Positions 22,004 to 32,329 are shown, numbered from the stretch's first letter. The stretch is DNA of 64,000 bases from Symbiodinium natans (GCA_905221605.1 CAJNDS010002236.1:1-64000); one strand, 5' to 3'. The notes: generated by a model from the letters alone, not told the origin. Numbers and translations are program-made.

Positions 22004-22273
22004 TTAAACTTCGGCACAGTTCTGTGACGGAGAGGACGTGATGTGAGTATATGTGCATGTGGGACAACACTGGCATATCTCAGCATCCGGAGGACAGGCG
22101 AAAACAGCCGAGTGGCTTGGCATGAACATGGCAGGTCCTTCGCCTTCCGCCGGTCCACCACAGCTGCCACATGCCTTTGAGCACCCAGGCACGCAGCACC
22201 AGCAGCAAGGAGGCGGGCAACATGGATAACCTCCGCCGCAAGGCATGCAGCAGCAAGCCTTTGCCTCGTTCAT
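22004..22273 (-). CDS. Small cysteine-rich protein, 89 residues
   Basis: The frame starts at an ATG in good context (ACCATGAAC) and ends with TAA. About 19 of 89 residues are cysteine, clustered as CCCMPCGGGYPCCPPPCCWCC near the N-terminus and as ICQCCPTC further on. This pattern fits a metal-binding or disulphide-rich protein, or a CYSTM/PLAC8-like membrane-associated one. It has no clear signal peptide or lone hydrophobic helix. It lies 80 bp downstream of the flavoprotein gene on the same strand, so the two may be a tandem pair. Whether it is intronless as drawn is not proven. Confidence 0.6.
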   Translation of the reverse strand: MNEAKACCCMPCGGGYPCCPPPCCWCCVPGCSKACGSCGGPAEGEGPAMFMPSHSAVFACPPDAEICQCCPTCTYTHITSSPSQNCAEV

Positions 22274-22353
22274 GGTTGGGATAACATTAAAGATGTAACA
22301 TGTCTATTCCTTATAGGGTTTAAGTACCCTTACACATGCAAAATGGTACCCAA

Positions 22354-23445
22354 CTATGACAAAGTTGCGGGTCCTGGGAGGCCGCTCCAAATCATGTAGC
22401 CACCCTGGCCGTGGCCAATCTTCACGTTAGCCGGGTGTGGGGACTCACTCTTGTAAACGAAGGGGCCCGGCTGCTTGTTATCCAAAATGGCCATGGCTTG
22501 CTTAGCACAGTGTTTGGCTGCTGCCTGAATAGTTTGAAAGACTGGGTGCCCGGGGAACTTCTTGTTGCCCACATTCACGGCGAAGACTTCCGGGTGGACG
22601 GAGGACTGGAGGTAGTCGTTGACCATCAGGGCGCCTCGTGCGTCCAGCATCGGGGACGATGAACGCATGAAGCCGGTGTTGGGACCCGGGGAGTAGCAGG
22701 GGATGTAGACATCGAAGTCAAGCGCCTCGCCGTTGTCAAGCTGAAAGGAGCCGGGGCTCAGAGAAGGCTCCTGAGACTTCGGGTCTGCAATGCTTCCTTG
22801 CTTCAACTCGATCTTGTATTTGGTGGTTAGGATCTCTGTCACCTTGGCAACCATCTGGGGATCCGGCTTCTCAGACTTCTCGCCGTAGTCTGTGTCCAGG
22901 ACCTTCCCCGAACGGGAGAGTAGAATCACTCGGGCGCCATAGCCATTCTTCGCCCGAAAGTCCCCGCACATCTCAAGACCCACCAGCCCGGCACCGTTGA
23001 AGACGACGGTCTTCGCCTTCTTCAAGGCACTTCCGCACGCCTGCACTTCTGAGATTCGCTCGGACAAAGTCATCCCAGGCGTCGGGCAAATCAGGGGGCA
23101 CTTCTGCCCGGTAGCCACGATGACGATTTTGTAGGAAAGGACGGCTCCTGCATTCGGCCCTGTGTTCATGAGTGTGATCTCCTTCTTGTCGCAGTCCAGG
23201 CACTCCACTGAGCTTAAGAAGACCTCCACGTTGTCCCATTTCGGCTTCCACTTCTGCGGGTCACCCGAGGTCCACTTCACGTGCTCCTCCGGGGAGTTCA
23301 AGAACATCGCGGCGGCCATGGCCTGCTCTTGGAAGCTGAAACCGTTGATGTAGGCCACGGGCCGCTTGCTCTTTGCCAAAACCTCAGCTGCGGCCATGGC
23401 GGCCGGGCCTGCTCCGATCACCGCGATGTCGAAAGCCTTGGCCAT
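22354..23445 (-). CDS. FAD/NAD(P)H oxidoreductase of the AIFM2 (AMID/FSP1) type
   Basis: A 363-residue intronless frame starts at ATG 23445 in strong context (ACCATGG). A longer non-ATG frame upstream contains a possible acceptor. Residues 6-17 (DIAVIGAGPAAM) are the first Rossmann motif, GxGxxA, binding FAD. Residues near 155-172 (TVVFNGAGLVGLEMCGDF) form the second dinucleotide motif, for NAD(P)H. Near the C-terminus VFAVNVGNKKFPGHPVFQTI matches the conserved flavin-proximal block (normally a G-D pair; here VNVGN). In the family these enzymes reduce quinones and limit lipid peroxidation or act in mitochondria. No N-terminal presequence or myristoylation glycine is visible, so the location is open. 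Length is normal for the family. Confidence 0.88.
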   Translation of the reverse strand: MAKAFDIAVIGAGPAAMAAAEVLAKSKRPVAYINGFSFQEQAMAAAMFLNSPEEHVKWTSGDPQKWKPKWDNVEVFLSSVECLDCDKKEITLMNTGPNAGAVLSYKIVIVATGQKCPLICPTPGMTLSERISEVQACGSALKKAKTVVFNGAGLVGLEMCGDFRAKNGYGARVILLSRSGKVLDTDYGEKSEKPDPQMVAKVTEILTTKYKIELKQGSIADPKSQEPSLSPGSFQLDNGEALDFDVYIPCYSPGPNTGFMRSSSPMLDARGALMVNDYLQSSVHPEVFAVNVGNKKFPGHPVFQTIQAAAKHCAKQAMAILDNKQPGPFVYKSESPHPANVKIGHGQGGYMIWSGLPGPATLS

Positions 23446-24242
23446 GGTTTGGTAGATTCCTACAAGGGCCAAGGGCAGCAATGGCGTGGTTCTTCGGGTT
23501 CTACGATCTTCTACGAACTTCTACGACTCGAGGATCGTGGCCACAGTATGCTCGTGGTCGTCATGCGCTGTTGCAAGGCCGAAGGCTTTGTGGGCTCAAG
23601 GCACTCTGGGATTCACAAGAAAAAAGCAGCCAAAAGCAGGATGGGAGGACTCAGCATCCATCCGCCATCTCCTTCTAGTCTGAGCCAGCCCGAGTACGTC
23701 TGCGTCCTGAGTTTTCTTCAACTCGCAAGCCGACATCAGCCAGAAGCTCGGGTAGAATCTCCTATGTCTTGGGCCTCCCCCGAATGACACCAACCATACT
23801 AACCCATCTCACCCACAAAGTCCTCCGAACCTGGAGACCTCCCTAAACCCTAAACCCTAAGCCCTAAACCTTTGCATAGTTGGAAGAAACCCTGTGTCCG
23901 AGAGCCCCACTCTGCCAGAACGACCTGCAGTCAACGGCTTTGGAGAATGTTTGAAGATGTTGCAGGCTTCATACAATGTATAACATACAATATGATGTGT
24001 ACATGTATATGATATGATATCATGCAATATGGCAGAAAATGTGTATGTCATATGGTCGAGTTTATTGTCCAAAGACCTATAAACCCGATAAAGCCGGGAG
24101 AGAAGCGATGCTTTTCCTCCCAGCCTTCTGTTGAAAACTGATCACACGTCTCCAAGGTCAAAGCCCTAACCCTAAACCCTAAACCCTTAAACCCTTAAAC
24201 CCCTAATGCCCAACAAAAAGAAACCCAAGCTCCAAGCACTGG
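23446..24242. other. Upstream region of the flavoprotein gene, no supported gene
   Basis: Open frames occur on both strands up to 23790 without exon borders. A minus-strand CTTGTAG|GAATC just upstream of the ATG could be a 5' UTR acceptor. From 23840 there are degenerate CCCTAAA repeats, an AT-rich patch at 23940-24070, and CCCTAAA repeats at 24166-24206. Confidence 0.4.
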
Positions 24243-24338
24243 AAGATGGACTCCCGCCTCTCCCAGACGCCGTGCACTGATGATGTTGGCATCAGTGGAT
24301 GGCGCAGCTCGCACAGCAACGCTTGGGCTGAAAATCAC
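24243..24338 (-). CDS. Exon of an unrecognised gene between inverted telomere-like arrays
   Basis: The exon is entered at CTGCAG|GTG right after sense CCCTAAA repeats and encodes VIFSPSVAVRAAPSTDANII then SARRLGEAGVHLPVL. The donor side is not fixed. CCCTAAA lies on its left (24166-24206) and TTTAGGG on its right (24344-24415). Confidence 0.5.
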
Positions 24339-24343
24339 CTGCA

Positions 24344-24415
24344 GTAGGGTTTAGGGTTTAGGGTTTAAGGTTTAGGGTTTAGGGTTTAGGGTGTAGGATT
24401 TAGGGTTTAGGGTGC
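24344..24415. repeat. TTTAGGG array
   Basis: About ten heptamers with few variants, immediately upstream (in gene sense) of the acceptor at 24339-24340. Confidence 0.92.
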
Positions 24416-24833
24416 TCTCATCCAAGAGCCCCTTTTTTGGGAACACCCCGGTCTTTCTCGTCGCCCTCTCATGTTTCTTAGCATCCTGAACCCCCCCATT
24501 GAACCTCCATTCCCGTCAAAGCAGCCTTCGCTCTTCAACCCGAGGCCACCAAATTCGAACCTTCCATTTTCATGGGTTTCTATCCATGCCCAGACAAGCT
24601 GAGAACTTGAATCTAAAAGTATGTGCTTCCAAATATATCATACTGAAATTGCAAAGTTACTCGTCTACGCAAGCCGTCGCTGCGCAACGCTGCGTCTCCA
24701 AAAAGGTTCCAAAAACACCGAGTTTCCACAAATATCCTAGATGCCTTGGATGCACTTTATGGGAGCCAATGCACAACTTCTATAAACCCTAAACCCAACA
24801 TCTAACTTGACAAGCACCCTGAACCCTTTTCAC

Positions 24834-24918
24834 CTAAACCCTAAACCCTAAACCCTAAACCCTAAACCCTAAACCCTCGACCCTAAACCCTAAACCCTAA
24901 ACCCTAAACCCTAACCCC
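24834..24918. repeat. CCCTAAA array
   Basis: About twelve heptamers, one CCCTCGA variant. The inferred donor of the next exon, GTAGGGGTTAGGG in gene sense, lies at the array edge. Confidence 0.92.
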
Positions 24919-24921
24919 TAC

Positions 24922-25018
24922 AGGTAGCGGGGCCTTGAAGGGTTGCGGCCCCGGGCCGGGAGCGGGAGCATCGGCGGCGAGGATCAGCTCAGGCTGGCCC
25001 GGAAGGCGCCGCAGGAGC
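24922..25018 (-). CDS. Proline-rich exon flanked on both sides by inverted arrays
   Basis: One base plus 32 codons are entered through CTTCAAAG|G and encode LLRRLPGQPELILAADAPAP then a GPGPQPFKAPLP tail, before the donor GTAGGG. The exon occupies the unique segment between a CCCTAAA array on the left and a TTTAGGG/TTTGGGG array on the right. No domain is recognised. A plus-strand reading of the same segment is also partly open, so strand rests on splice-site quality. Confidence 0.4.
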
Positions 25019-25059
25019 CTTTGAAGTGGAGGAGTTGAGGGGGGTGAAGATGCTTGATA

Positions 25060-25160
25060 AGATTTAGGGTTTAGGGTTTAGGGTTTAGGGTTTGGGGTTT
25101 GGGGTTTGGGGTTTGGGGTTTGGGGTTTGGGGTTTAGGGTCTAGGGTTCAGGGTTTGAGG
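25060..25160. repeat. TTTAGGG then TTTGGGG array
   Basis: About five TTTAGGG heptamers grade into about seven TTTGGGG heptamers and back. Confidence 0.92.
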
Positions 25161-25924
25161 TTCTGTTCTTTGGAGAGCTTATGACCGGACTTTCAGCAGC
25201 TAGAGCTGGCATGATTCGCACGGCTGGGCTTAAGCGGAAGCTTGGTGGTTTCCACCTTGCGCCAGCACCCCCGACGTCAGGGAGGCAACATGAGGCATTC
25301 CCAGTCATGGAACAGCAGCCCTTAACAACCGCTTTGTTGGGTTGCTTTGCAACCTGGTTAACCAGGTGATGAAGTGCTGCCCCACTGGGATGATCACGAA
25401 ATCAAGTGGCGGGCTGCTGCACCCCTAACCCGCTTAGGCCTGCAAAGGCCAAACTAACTCCTAAACATCCGAACCCCAAACCTAAACCCCAAACCCTTCC
25501 CCGTGGCTGCCGAAAAAAAAAAGAAGTATCTGAGGTGGCCCACACGCCAAGTCCCAGCTTGCCCTGGCAATCCTCCATGGTGTGCTTGAGTCTCCATTTG
25601 AGAGGGCATGGGGGCTCGGAGTTTCGGGTTTGGGCTTCGGGGGCCAATGTGAAGAGAACAGCTCTTTGGGGTAGTTTGCAAATGTTTGCAACATAACTTT
25701 AAATTCGGGAAGGGATAGCCTTCGTGACTACTAAGTACCTAATTTATGAGAGTTTAGGAGCTCAAGGGGACCTAGAGGGGGACGTTGGATATAAGGTCGC
25801 AGATAGAGGCTTCAGATCATCCAAAAACAGCGCAAGCCTTCACTGATTCAGCAGTTCAACCCTGTCATCCCTCAAGGTTAGAGTCTTCCAGGAGATTTGG
25901 GTTCCTGCAATACCAAAAAAATTT
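25161..25924. other. No supported gene
   Basis: A minus-strand island near 25530-25600 (METQAHHGGLPGQAGTW or, in another frame, MEDCQGKLGLGVWATSD) looks exon-like, but I could not choose the frame. The remainder is degenerate repeat text. Confidence 0.35.
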
Positions 25925-26018
25925 GGGTTTCCAAAAATAGGCGTAACCCAAACCCAAAATAGCCTAATCCTTCTTGTAGGAACCCCCAAAAGGGCACCCC
26001 CTATTTTCGGAAACCCCC
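25925..26018. mobile_element. MITE copy 3
   Basis: On the plus strand it begins GGGTTTCCAAAAATAGG and ends TTTTCGGAAACCCCC. The inner AACCCCCAAAAGGG word recurs in copies 1 and 5. Its ends are inverted copies of each other (GGGTTTCC and GGAAACCC). A target duplication is not clear. Confidence 0.65.
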
Positions 26019-26029
26019 ATATTTCTTTG

Positions 26030-26579
26030 GAGCAGCAGAATGCAGGATTTGGCCTTCGCGCACCAGCCCTCCTGACCGGATAGATCGTGAGAGGTGTAGG
26101 TGTGTGTGTGTGTGGGTGGGGGGGTGCAGAGAGGCTTGGGGTAACCTGTTCCGGACCCGTTGAGCAGGCTACGTTGAAAACATGGCAACTGCTTTTCGTA
26201 GCAGGGCGCTTCTATCCTTGCCCGTGCTGGCCAGCTTCGGATAGTTACTGCTCAGGTATGTTAGTCACATGCTGCGCATGCTATCTGCGCCAAGAATATC
26301 ATCAGTAAGGACTCCTGCTTGTAATGTTGCAGTTGGCTGCTCGAAGCCTCTCCCGAAATCAATTGGCTGCTAGGGGGTTACACTTCAAGACGCAGTGCCC
26401 ATACGAACACAGGGACCCTTATATAGACCCCATAATAGTAGGATCCCTTTGAAATAAGGACCCCAAGAATGTACCGCTAATTTCGTAAACCGCCATGTGT
26501 CTCTCCAACAGGCCTCACCGTGTAGCTTGAGGAAGCCGTCGAAAGTCTCTTCCGCGCTTTGCACGACCTCGCCGCGGTC
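26030..26579 (-). CDS. Fragment of an unrecognised gene with MITE sequence in its intron
   Basis: Exon 26514-26579 (22 codons, DRGEVVQSAEETFDGFLKLH then GE) is entered through GTTTCAG|G and ends GAG|GC. Exon about 26030-26071 (EGWCAKAKSCILLLQRN) follows in phase 0 after GGTCAG|G. The intron between them contains MITE copy 4 about 20 bp from the donor, and copy 3 starts about 12 bp beyond the second exon. No family is recognised. Confidence 0.5.
26395..26494. mobile_element. MITE copy 4 (diverged left end)
   Basis: The core CCCATAATAGTAGGATCCC and AATAAGGACCCC match copies 1 and 2, and the right end reads TTTCGTAAACCGCC. The left terminal repeat is degraded, so the left border is approximate. 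Confidence 0.6.
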
Positions 26580-27116
26580 CTGAAACAATTCAACAGTGGC
26601 AAAGTGTGGAGTGTTGGAGTTGGGATTAGGGTCAGGATTGAGCTTTGGAGGGTTTGAGTCTTTGAACTGGCTCTCAATATCTGATGCTTCAACTCCGAAA
26701 AATCGCAGTTTACTTACTTTTCTGTTTTGGAGTTTGAGGTTCAGGGTAAGGGGGACGGTGGGATGCCAACCGCTGTGACTTGACCGGAAATGTAAGCCCC
26801 ATTTTGACGTCTGGTATCGTAAACGATACCCGATAGATGACGAGGAAGACAACTTTTGAAACCTCTGACTACCCTAAACCCAAACCCCAAACCCTAAACA
26901 AACAAACCGAAATCAACTCAAGCCAGCGTTGCGCAACACCAAGCCCGATGGCTCCTAAAACGGCAGTTCCCCGATCTTCCCGGTCTGATTCTCGACCCAC
27001 TTGTAGTGACTTCTAAGATTCCGGAACCCCAAGCCCTCTCTTTATATAGTAGTGACATGAAAATGAAAATGAAAATAAGAAGGAAATGCAATGACCAGAA
27101 AACAGTGTACACATAC

Positions 27117-27956
27117 CCCAGAAGCCGAGTGCAGAAATTCATTGCCGGCCTTTCGCGCAAGGGCGCGTGCAGCAAGCGACGGCTTCTCGCGAACCATAGC
27201 GAGGTCGTTTACGACCTGCCGTCCGCTTGGAGGTTGAGCAGGGCTCAAGGTCTGTTGCATTTTGAGGGTTTTTCCAGCATTTGCAACACTACCCCTGAGC
27301 CAACAATTCCTGGGAAGCGGGAAGCCGGGTTCAAGTTGTCCCCTAAAGGAAAGCCTCATCAGGCTGAAGCTCGAAAGCTAAAAGCTATCTTCAAAAAATC
27401 TTAGGTCCCTGAAACAACAATCCAAGAACCACCCGAAGCGCCAACAACATCTTAAATACCTCAGCCCCACGCCTCCTCTCCGCCAACAAAAGACGAGAAA
27501 AAAAAAGAAAACCTGAAGGGGCGCCTCCCAACGCTGGACCGGCAGATTCTGCGGATTTCGCTCGATCTGCGGCTTGGGAGGCTCCTGGCATCACTGGCTC
27601 AGAAAAGATGGATCCGTCGGACGTTTCATGTGCGCCATGTGGAACCAGTGCACCGACAGAGTCTCAGCGCCTGCCCCTCCCTCCAAAATCACCACAAGGA
27701 CCATAAGACTAGAGAACCTATAAGGGTGTTTCTCAAAATAGGATTCCGGTAGTATACCCCAATATACTATAGTCCTTATAATAGGAACCCCCAAAAGGGG
27801 GTACCTTTTTGGGACACCCCCCATAAGCATTGAATTGTATGCGACACAAGCAAGTCGCTTGAAATATTCTGCCTCCAGATCCACTCGTTGTTTCAGCGCC
27901 GCGATGGTGTCCGTGGCGAAGATCTTCTGGCCGGCGCTCCGCAGCCTGCCCCGGAT
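27117..27956 (-). CDS. Unrecognised protein, four or more exons
   Basis: Exon about 27830-27956 (IRGRLRSAGQKIFATDTIAA then LKQRVDLEAEYFKRLA) is entered directly from sense CCCTAAA-like repeats through CCCCAAAAG|A. It is followed by 27615-27670 (ETLSVHWFHMAHMKRPT, donor ACG|GA), 27513-27584 (EPPKPQIERNPQNLPVQRWE then APLQ, donor CAG|GT) and 27117-27251 (45 codons, GRQVVNDLAMVREKPSLAA then ARALARKAGNEF, donor GTATGT). The last three share consistent phases. The border of the first exon next to MITE copy 5 is unresolved. No family is recognised. Confidence 0.55.
27720..27827. mobile_element. MITE copy 5 with 5-bp target duplication ATAAG
   Basis: The element (27725-27822, 98 bp) begins GGTGTTTC and ends GGGACACCCCCC. 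The direct repeat ATAAG flanks it at 27720-27724 and 27823-27827. It lies directly beside the exon at about 27830-27956. Confidence 0.7.
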
Positions 27957-28317
27957 CTTTTGGGGTTTAGGCTTTAGGGTTTCGGATTTAGGGCTCAGGG
28001 TTGAAGATTTAGGGCTTAGGGTTTAGGCGTAGGGTTTGGGCTGTTCCAGATATATAGGCCCCTAAACCCTAAACCACGTCTCGAGACGGTTTTTGAGAAC
28101 ACACGTTTTCAGATCGCAGATGGCTCGATGATGCAGCATCCTCCAGCCTCTCGTTCAAGGATGCAGCGCCCTGGGCTGTGTTGCGAGGGTTAAGCACGGC
28201 AGTACGCGATAAAGGGGCTTAGGGTTCAGAATGTTGCGGTAAAGTGTTGTTTCAGAGGCCCCACAGATCCTTACAGTCAAGATCAACACCCGCATCCACC
28301 TCAGACCTCAGAAATTC

Positions 28318-28671
28318 CTAGGTACCAAGGACCAGAGCCACTCTAGAACCTCTCGAAGTATCGCTTTCATTCCGATGGTTGAGAATAAAGCTCTCTCTTT
28401 CGCCGAGATGGCCGATGACTGAGATGATGGCAGTGCTTCGCAGGGAATCGCGCAAGTGCTCGAAGGTGGAGACCTTGGTATCTTCACAACTGGCACAACT
28501 TGAGTGATCCTCAAAATCCTGAACTGAACTCTTCAGCTGGAGTTACATAGCTCCCGCAGAACCTGACAGAACCCAAATCATCCCAATCCCCCAGCCCGGC
28601 CCAGCCTTTGCTTTGGAGAGCTTCTCGACCACGTTGCTCAAGTCCTTTTCCGTCCAGGAAGGCTTCGCAGC
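28318..28671 (-). CDS. C-terminal two exons of an unrecognised gene
   Basis: Exon 28601-28671 (AAKPSWTEKDLSNVVEKLSK then AKA, donor GG|GC) joins in phase to exon 28318-28489 (CEDTKVSTFEHLRDSLRSTA then IISVIGHLGERE, TAG stop). The sequence looks like an alpha/beta domain. No family is recognised. Sense CCCTAAA-type repeats are not prominent here. Confidence 0.5.
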
Positions 28672-29821
28672 CTGGAATCTGAGCCCCACCATGCACTGAG
28701 GCATCCTAAGCCACGATATTGGTCACTTTTCACTCTCCACAGAGCGAGGGGTTTTGGGGATTTGAGGTTTAGGGTTTCGGGTTCGAAGGGTTTGAGGGAT
28801 CTAAAGCCTCAAGCCTACGCAGCCATATGTCCCCGAGGCCCCCCTGCTACTGGGGACCTGAAAGTTGGTTGGGGCGCTGTTGGTTTACAGGGCTTGGTCG
28901 GGCCCATAATCGGGCTTACACTCTAGGGCTCTAGGGTACAAGCATTGAGCCTGTAAGACGTCGCGCAGTTTCGGCGGCGGCCGAATGGGCGTGGCCGGAG
29001 TGGGTGCCGTCTGTGGCCGTGGGCCTTGCTCTGACTGTTAGAGTTTCCATGGCTACGAGGATACATTCGGATACATGACCACCCTTAGACCCCCTTTAAG
29101 GGGTCCAAAATGGGAACTGGGCGGCCGGCATGCCTTGCGAGCAGAATATGCTATCCTTTGTATGTATTCTCTGGGCTTTGTAAGAAATTCTATACATGCC
29201 ACAGCACGAGACGCCAACAATGCAAGAGATAACGCGCAAGCTTTCTCTGGGCTGCTTGAGGGCTTTCGGGCCCTAGCTTGTGTCCATGTGTCCATGGTAT
29301 TCCATGGTATTCCATGGTTTCCCCCAGATTCTCCCTTGGTCGCTCCTTTCCGAGCACCTGTTTTGAGCTCTTCCAGTTTGGGGGCTCTTCCTTCGGTCTA
29401 CGCAGTCATTGCCCATCTGGCCCCTGTCGAGTGCTTCACCCACGTAGCATGAAGCGAGATTCCCCCATTCCTTATGACTTGTCAGATATCGGTGCGCTCT
29501 CAGAGACTGGCGAGGTTGCGCAGGCGCTGAGGCCACGGAGGGCGGGGCCGCGGAAGCCGCGGCAGCCGGGGAAGGCGTGGCTTTTGCTTTTGGGCTCGGC
29601 GTGGGCGAGGCTGGCACTGTCGCCTGGCACGGCTCAGGGCTTATAAGGACAGTTGGGGAGGGTCCCTCTCCCTCTCCCTCTCCCTCGCTCTCGCAACCGA
29701 AGCCGCAAAACTGCAAAGCCTCAACCTCACCATTCTTCCAGGAGCCAAGCGAACTCGAGCCTTTGCCGGGGCGGCAGGAGCAGCCGACCCTGACATGGAG
29801 GAATGGTTGCCATGACCATCA
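28672..29821. other. No supported gene
   Basis: A minus-strand Ala/Pro/Ser-rich frame (about 29470-29620) and a short CTCCCT repeat (29660-29690) are the main contents. Duplicated TCCATGGTATTCCATGG text lies at 29288-29322. Confidence 0.4.
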
Positions 29822-30120
29822 TCAATACTGTTGAAGAACGATGTCCCTGCCACTAGGAGCACTGAAGATATCAAAGTTGGACATCAGCGGAATCATGGGC
29901 ATGTGGCCTGGTATCCTCTCCACGTTCTTGGCCTGAACGCCGGCCATCCGTAAGGGCAGGGTTGCAGGGATCGTGCTGGTTTGCAATGGTTTGGGGCCTT
30001 GTGGCTCGGGGTCTGACTTCAATGTGGCCACAATCCCCTTGATCGTGAGACGCTTCTCTGCGGCCTTCATCAGCTTGTCCCCGCCGGCATCTAGCCGAAT
30101 GTGGTACCTGCCCAGGGTCA
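29822..30120 (-). CDS. C-terminal exon of an unrecognised protein
   Basis: Two bases plus 99 codons, entered through GCCTTCAG|TG and closed by TGA, encode TLGRYHIRLDAGGDKLMKAA, later LKSDPEPQGPKPLQTSTIPA, and finally SAPSGRDIVLQQY. The composition is natural and continuous. The frame just upstream (30121-30281, starting MTIPAEAG) is open but cannot be joined to it by a normal-length intron, so I leave it out. Confidence 0.5.
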
Positions 30121-30976
30121 CTGAAGGCCTTCACCTCATTTTGCCTCAACTCTTTGCCCTCTGCTCTTTTCTGAGGCTTGGGAACACAAGGTCTGACGCG
30201 CTTGTTTTGCTGGCCGCCCATTCTGCTCAGGCTGCCCACCACCACCAATTCTTTGTCTCCAGCCTCTGCAGGAATGGTCATGCTTGGGGGCGCTCAGAAC
30301 GTACACCTGGGACCCCCACCTCCAATCCTCCTCTCTCTGCTCCGGCTCCCAGGTCTCATGGGTTTCCTCTTCTTCGCCTCAGGTGGTTGCTGATCATGCT
30401 CTGACAGCAGCGCATGAAAGGCTAACCACGAAAGGGAATACGGTAGATGTAAGTTGGCATTGTGCTCAAGAAAGAAGTTACAAAGAAGAGTGGGGGACAG
30501 GGATAACAGCCCAATCGGTGCTCAAGCTTTGTGCCTTTGGCATAGCTTTGGTGTTGTTGAGATTCGACCCCGACATTGGAGGCGCTTGCAAAGAAGCACA
30601 TTGCTGGGATCCTTGCCCCTCCTCTCGGGGGCACAGATAATTGCCTAGACCCTACGGCCTTTGAGCAGGTTTGCAGGTATCTCGCGCACACTCTGAGGAC
30701 TGCAAACGTGAATCCTCAGAAACGTCAAAAGCCCTACTCCTAAACCCTCTTTACTCGACCGCAGGGCCACAAACATTCTGAAACCCATTAAAACCCCTGT
30801 AAACATCTGTAAGCCCTCTTGAACCCCATCTTGACACTCCTATACATCTCAGAATCATTCTTACAACCCAATAAACCGCATAAACCCCATAAACCCCATA
30901 AACCCTCTAAACCCTATAAACCCCACAAGTCCCCAGAAACCCTATAAACCCTCTAGCCCCTATCAACCCTATAAAC
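30121..30976. other. No supported gene; CCCTATAA-type repeats at the right
   Basis: Several short frames lack exon borders. From about 30740 to 30975 the DNA is a degenerate tandem of AACCCCATA/AACCCTATA units. Confidence 0.45.
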
Positions 30977-31037
30977 CCTCAGCGCGAATGATCTTCTGGC
31001 TCTCCGAGGAGCCTCGAGGCATCTCCTGAGCCTCCTT
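30977..31037 (-). CDS. Short exon of an unrecognised gene
   Basis: The island encodes KEAQEMPRGSSESQKIIRAE after TTGGCAG|A. Its donor is GTTTATAGGG, continuous with the repeat on the left, while TTTAGGG repeats lie on the right (31078-31125). Confidence 0.4.
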
Positions 31038-31772
31038 CTGCCAACCCCAGCCTTGGTCCTGGTTTTAGAGATTCCTTTGAGGGGTTTAGGGTTTAGGGTT
31101 TAGGGTTTAGGGCTTAGAGTTTGCTGTACTATGGCGTACAAGCTGTAAATGTGTCGGTTTTCAGTAGAGCCTTGAAGGCATCGAGCAATGCAAAGGGCGG
31201 CCATGGCCCGATTGCGGAGGGGCACCCTTTCACCTTTCTCGCACCCCACACCGTCTCAGGCGGCAAAACCACCCAAACCTATTCCTTTTAGGGTTTAAGC
31301 CTAAACTCAAACCAACCACCCACTTCCAAAACTTCTTGGGGGGTCCCAGGGCAGGAAAATCGGTTTTTGAGCACCCGTCAAGGGCCGCCAGCGTCAGGGG
31401 GTCCCGGACCCCTCGCTGCAGCGTGCCAAGGCACCAGGGAGCCTCCGGCCACCGTACCCCTTGCCCTCATGTAGCTCGACACTAATTTTCTGACTTCCGA
31501 GCTGTGGGAGGCGGGCGGACGAGCTGGGTCGACTTGCGCCATCGAGGTCGAGGGACTTAGGCGCCGCCTCCCAACTGTAGGGGGGCGGCCTCGGCCTTGA
31601 GTTTAGGGTTTAGGGTTTAGGGTCGTCGTTGTTTGAGGGTTATATTTCGAGTTTAGGTTTAGGGCCTTGGGTGTTGGAGCATCTCCCATGCTTACAGGGG
31701 AGGGGTGGCGCAAAAATGAAGGATGCACTTAAGGACGTCCCCCCCCCCCGCCACCCGTCCCAGACCCCCCTT

Positions 31773-31949
31773 TCACTGTCCCGCCTGGAGGGATTCAGGG
31801 TGCACCCATGCCTCGATAGTGGCATCATCGGGTAGCAGCAGTCGGACCCTCTTCATTCCGTCTTCAGCTGTATGCAGCACATCCACTGCAGTGTTCAGTG
31901 GTACTCCGAGGAGGTGAGCGGCGTGCTGCGTGAGGCGGAGGCGGGTCGC
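31773..31949 (-). CDS. C-terminal exon of an unrecognised protein
   Basis: The exon is entered through GGACTGCAG|G and encodes 58 residues (ATRLRLTQHAAHLLGVPLNT ... RVRLLLPDDATIEAWVHPES) before TGA. The last part resembles the beta-rich tail of SH3/KOW-like domains, which is only an impression. The TDP1-like gene ends 490 bp upstream on the same strand. Confidence 0.5.
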   Translation of the reverse strand, partial: ATRLRLTQHAAHLLGVPLNTAVDVLHTAEDGMKRVRLLLPDDATIEAWVHPESLQAGQ

Positions 31950-32329
31950 CTGCAGTCCAGAAATGATGACAGAAAAAAGTGCAGAATCTGGCCTACGTCC
32001 TGCACAATCTTCAATTTTTAGAGAAGGTGGATGTTGGAGCTGTTTAGGGCTTAGGGTGTGGGAGCCGTTTAGGATTTAGGGTGTTCAGGCTTCGAGGTTT
32101 AAGAGTCGGTTGTTTTTGGGGCTTCAACCTCGGACTTTGGATTTTGGAGACCAAAGCTAAGCCCCGGGTTCCTGGCACCACTCCCATGCGCCAGGCCATT
32201 CGTACTCCTCGCCGCAGATCTCACGGCCTTCCTTCCATGGAGGCCCTCAACCCTACCCTAAACCCCAAATAGGATGGCGAAGATGAGAAACATGTGGTCT
32301 TGCCTAGAGGCACCTAAACCCCGAACTCC

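Noticed and set aside
24834-24918. A real chromosome end or CRISPR-like array
   Set aside because: The heptamer arrays are short, internal, in both orientations and without spacers of constant length, so they are neither a terminal telomere nor a CRISPR array.
30121-30281. Upstream exon MTIPAEAGDKEL... of the gene at 29822-30120
   Set aside because: Its only phase-compatible donor would leave an intron of about 14 bases. The frame may be coding, but I cannot attach it.
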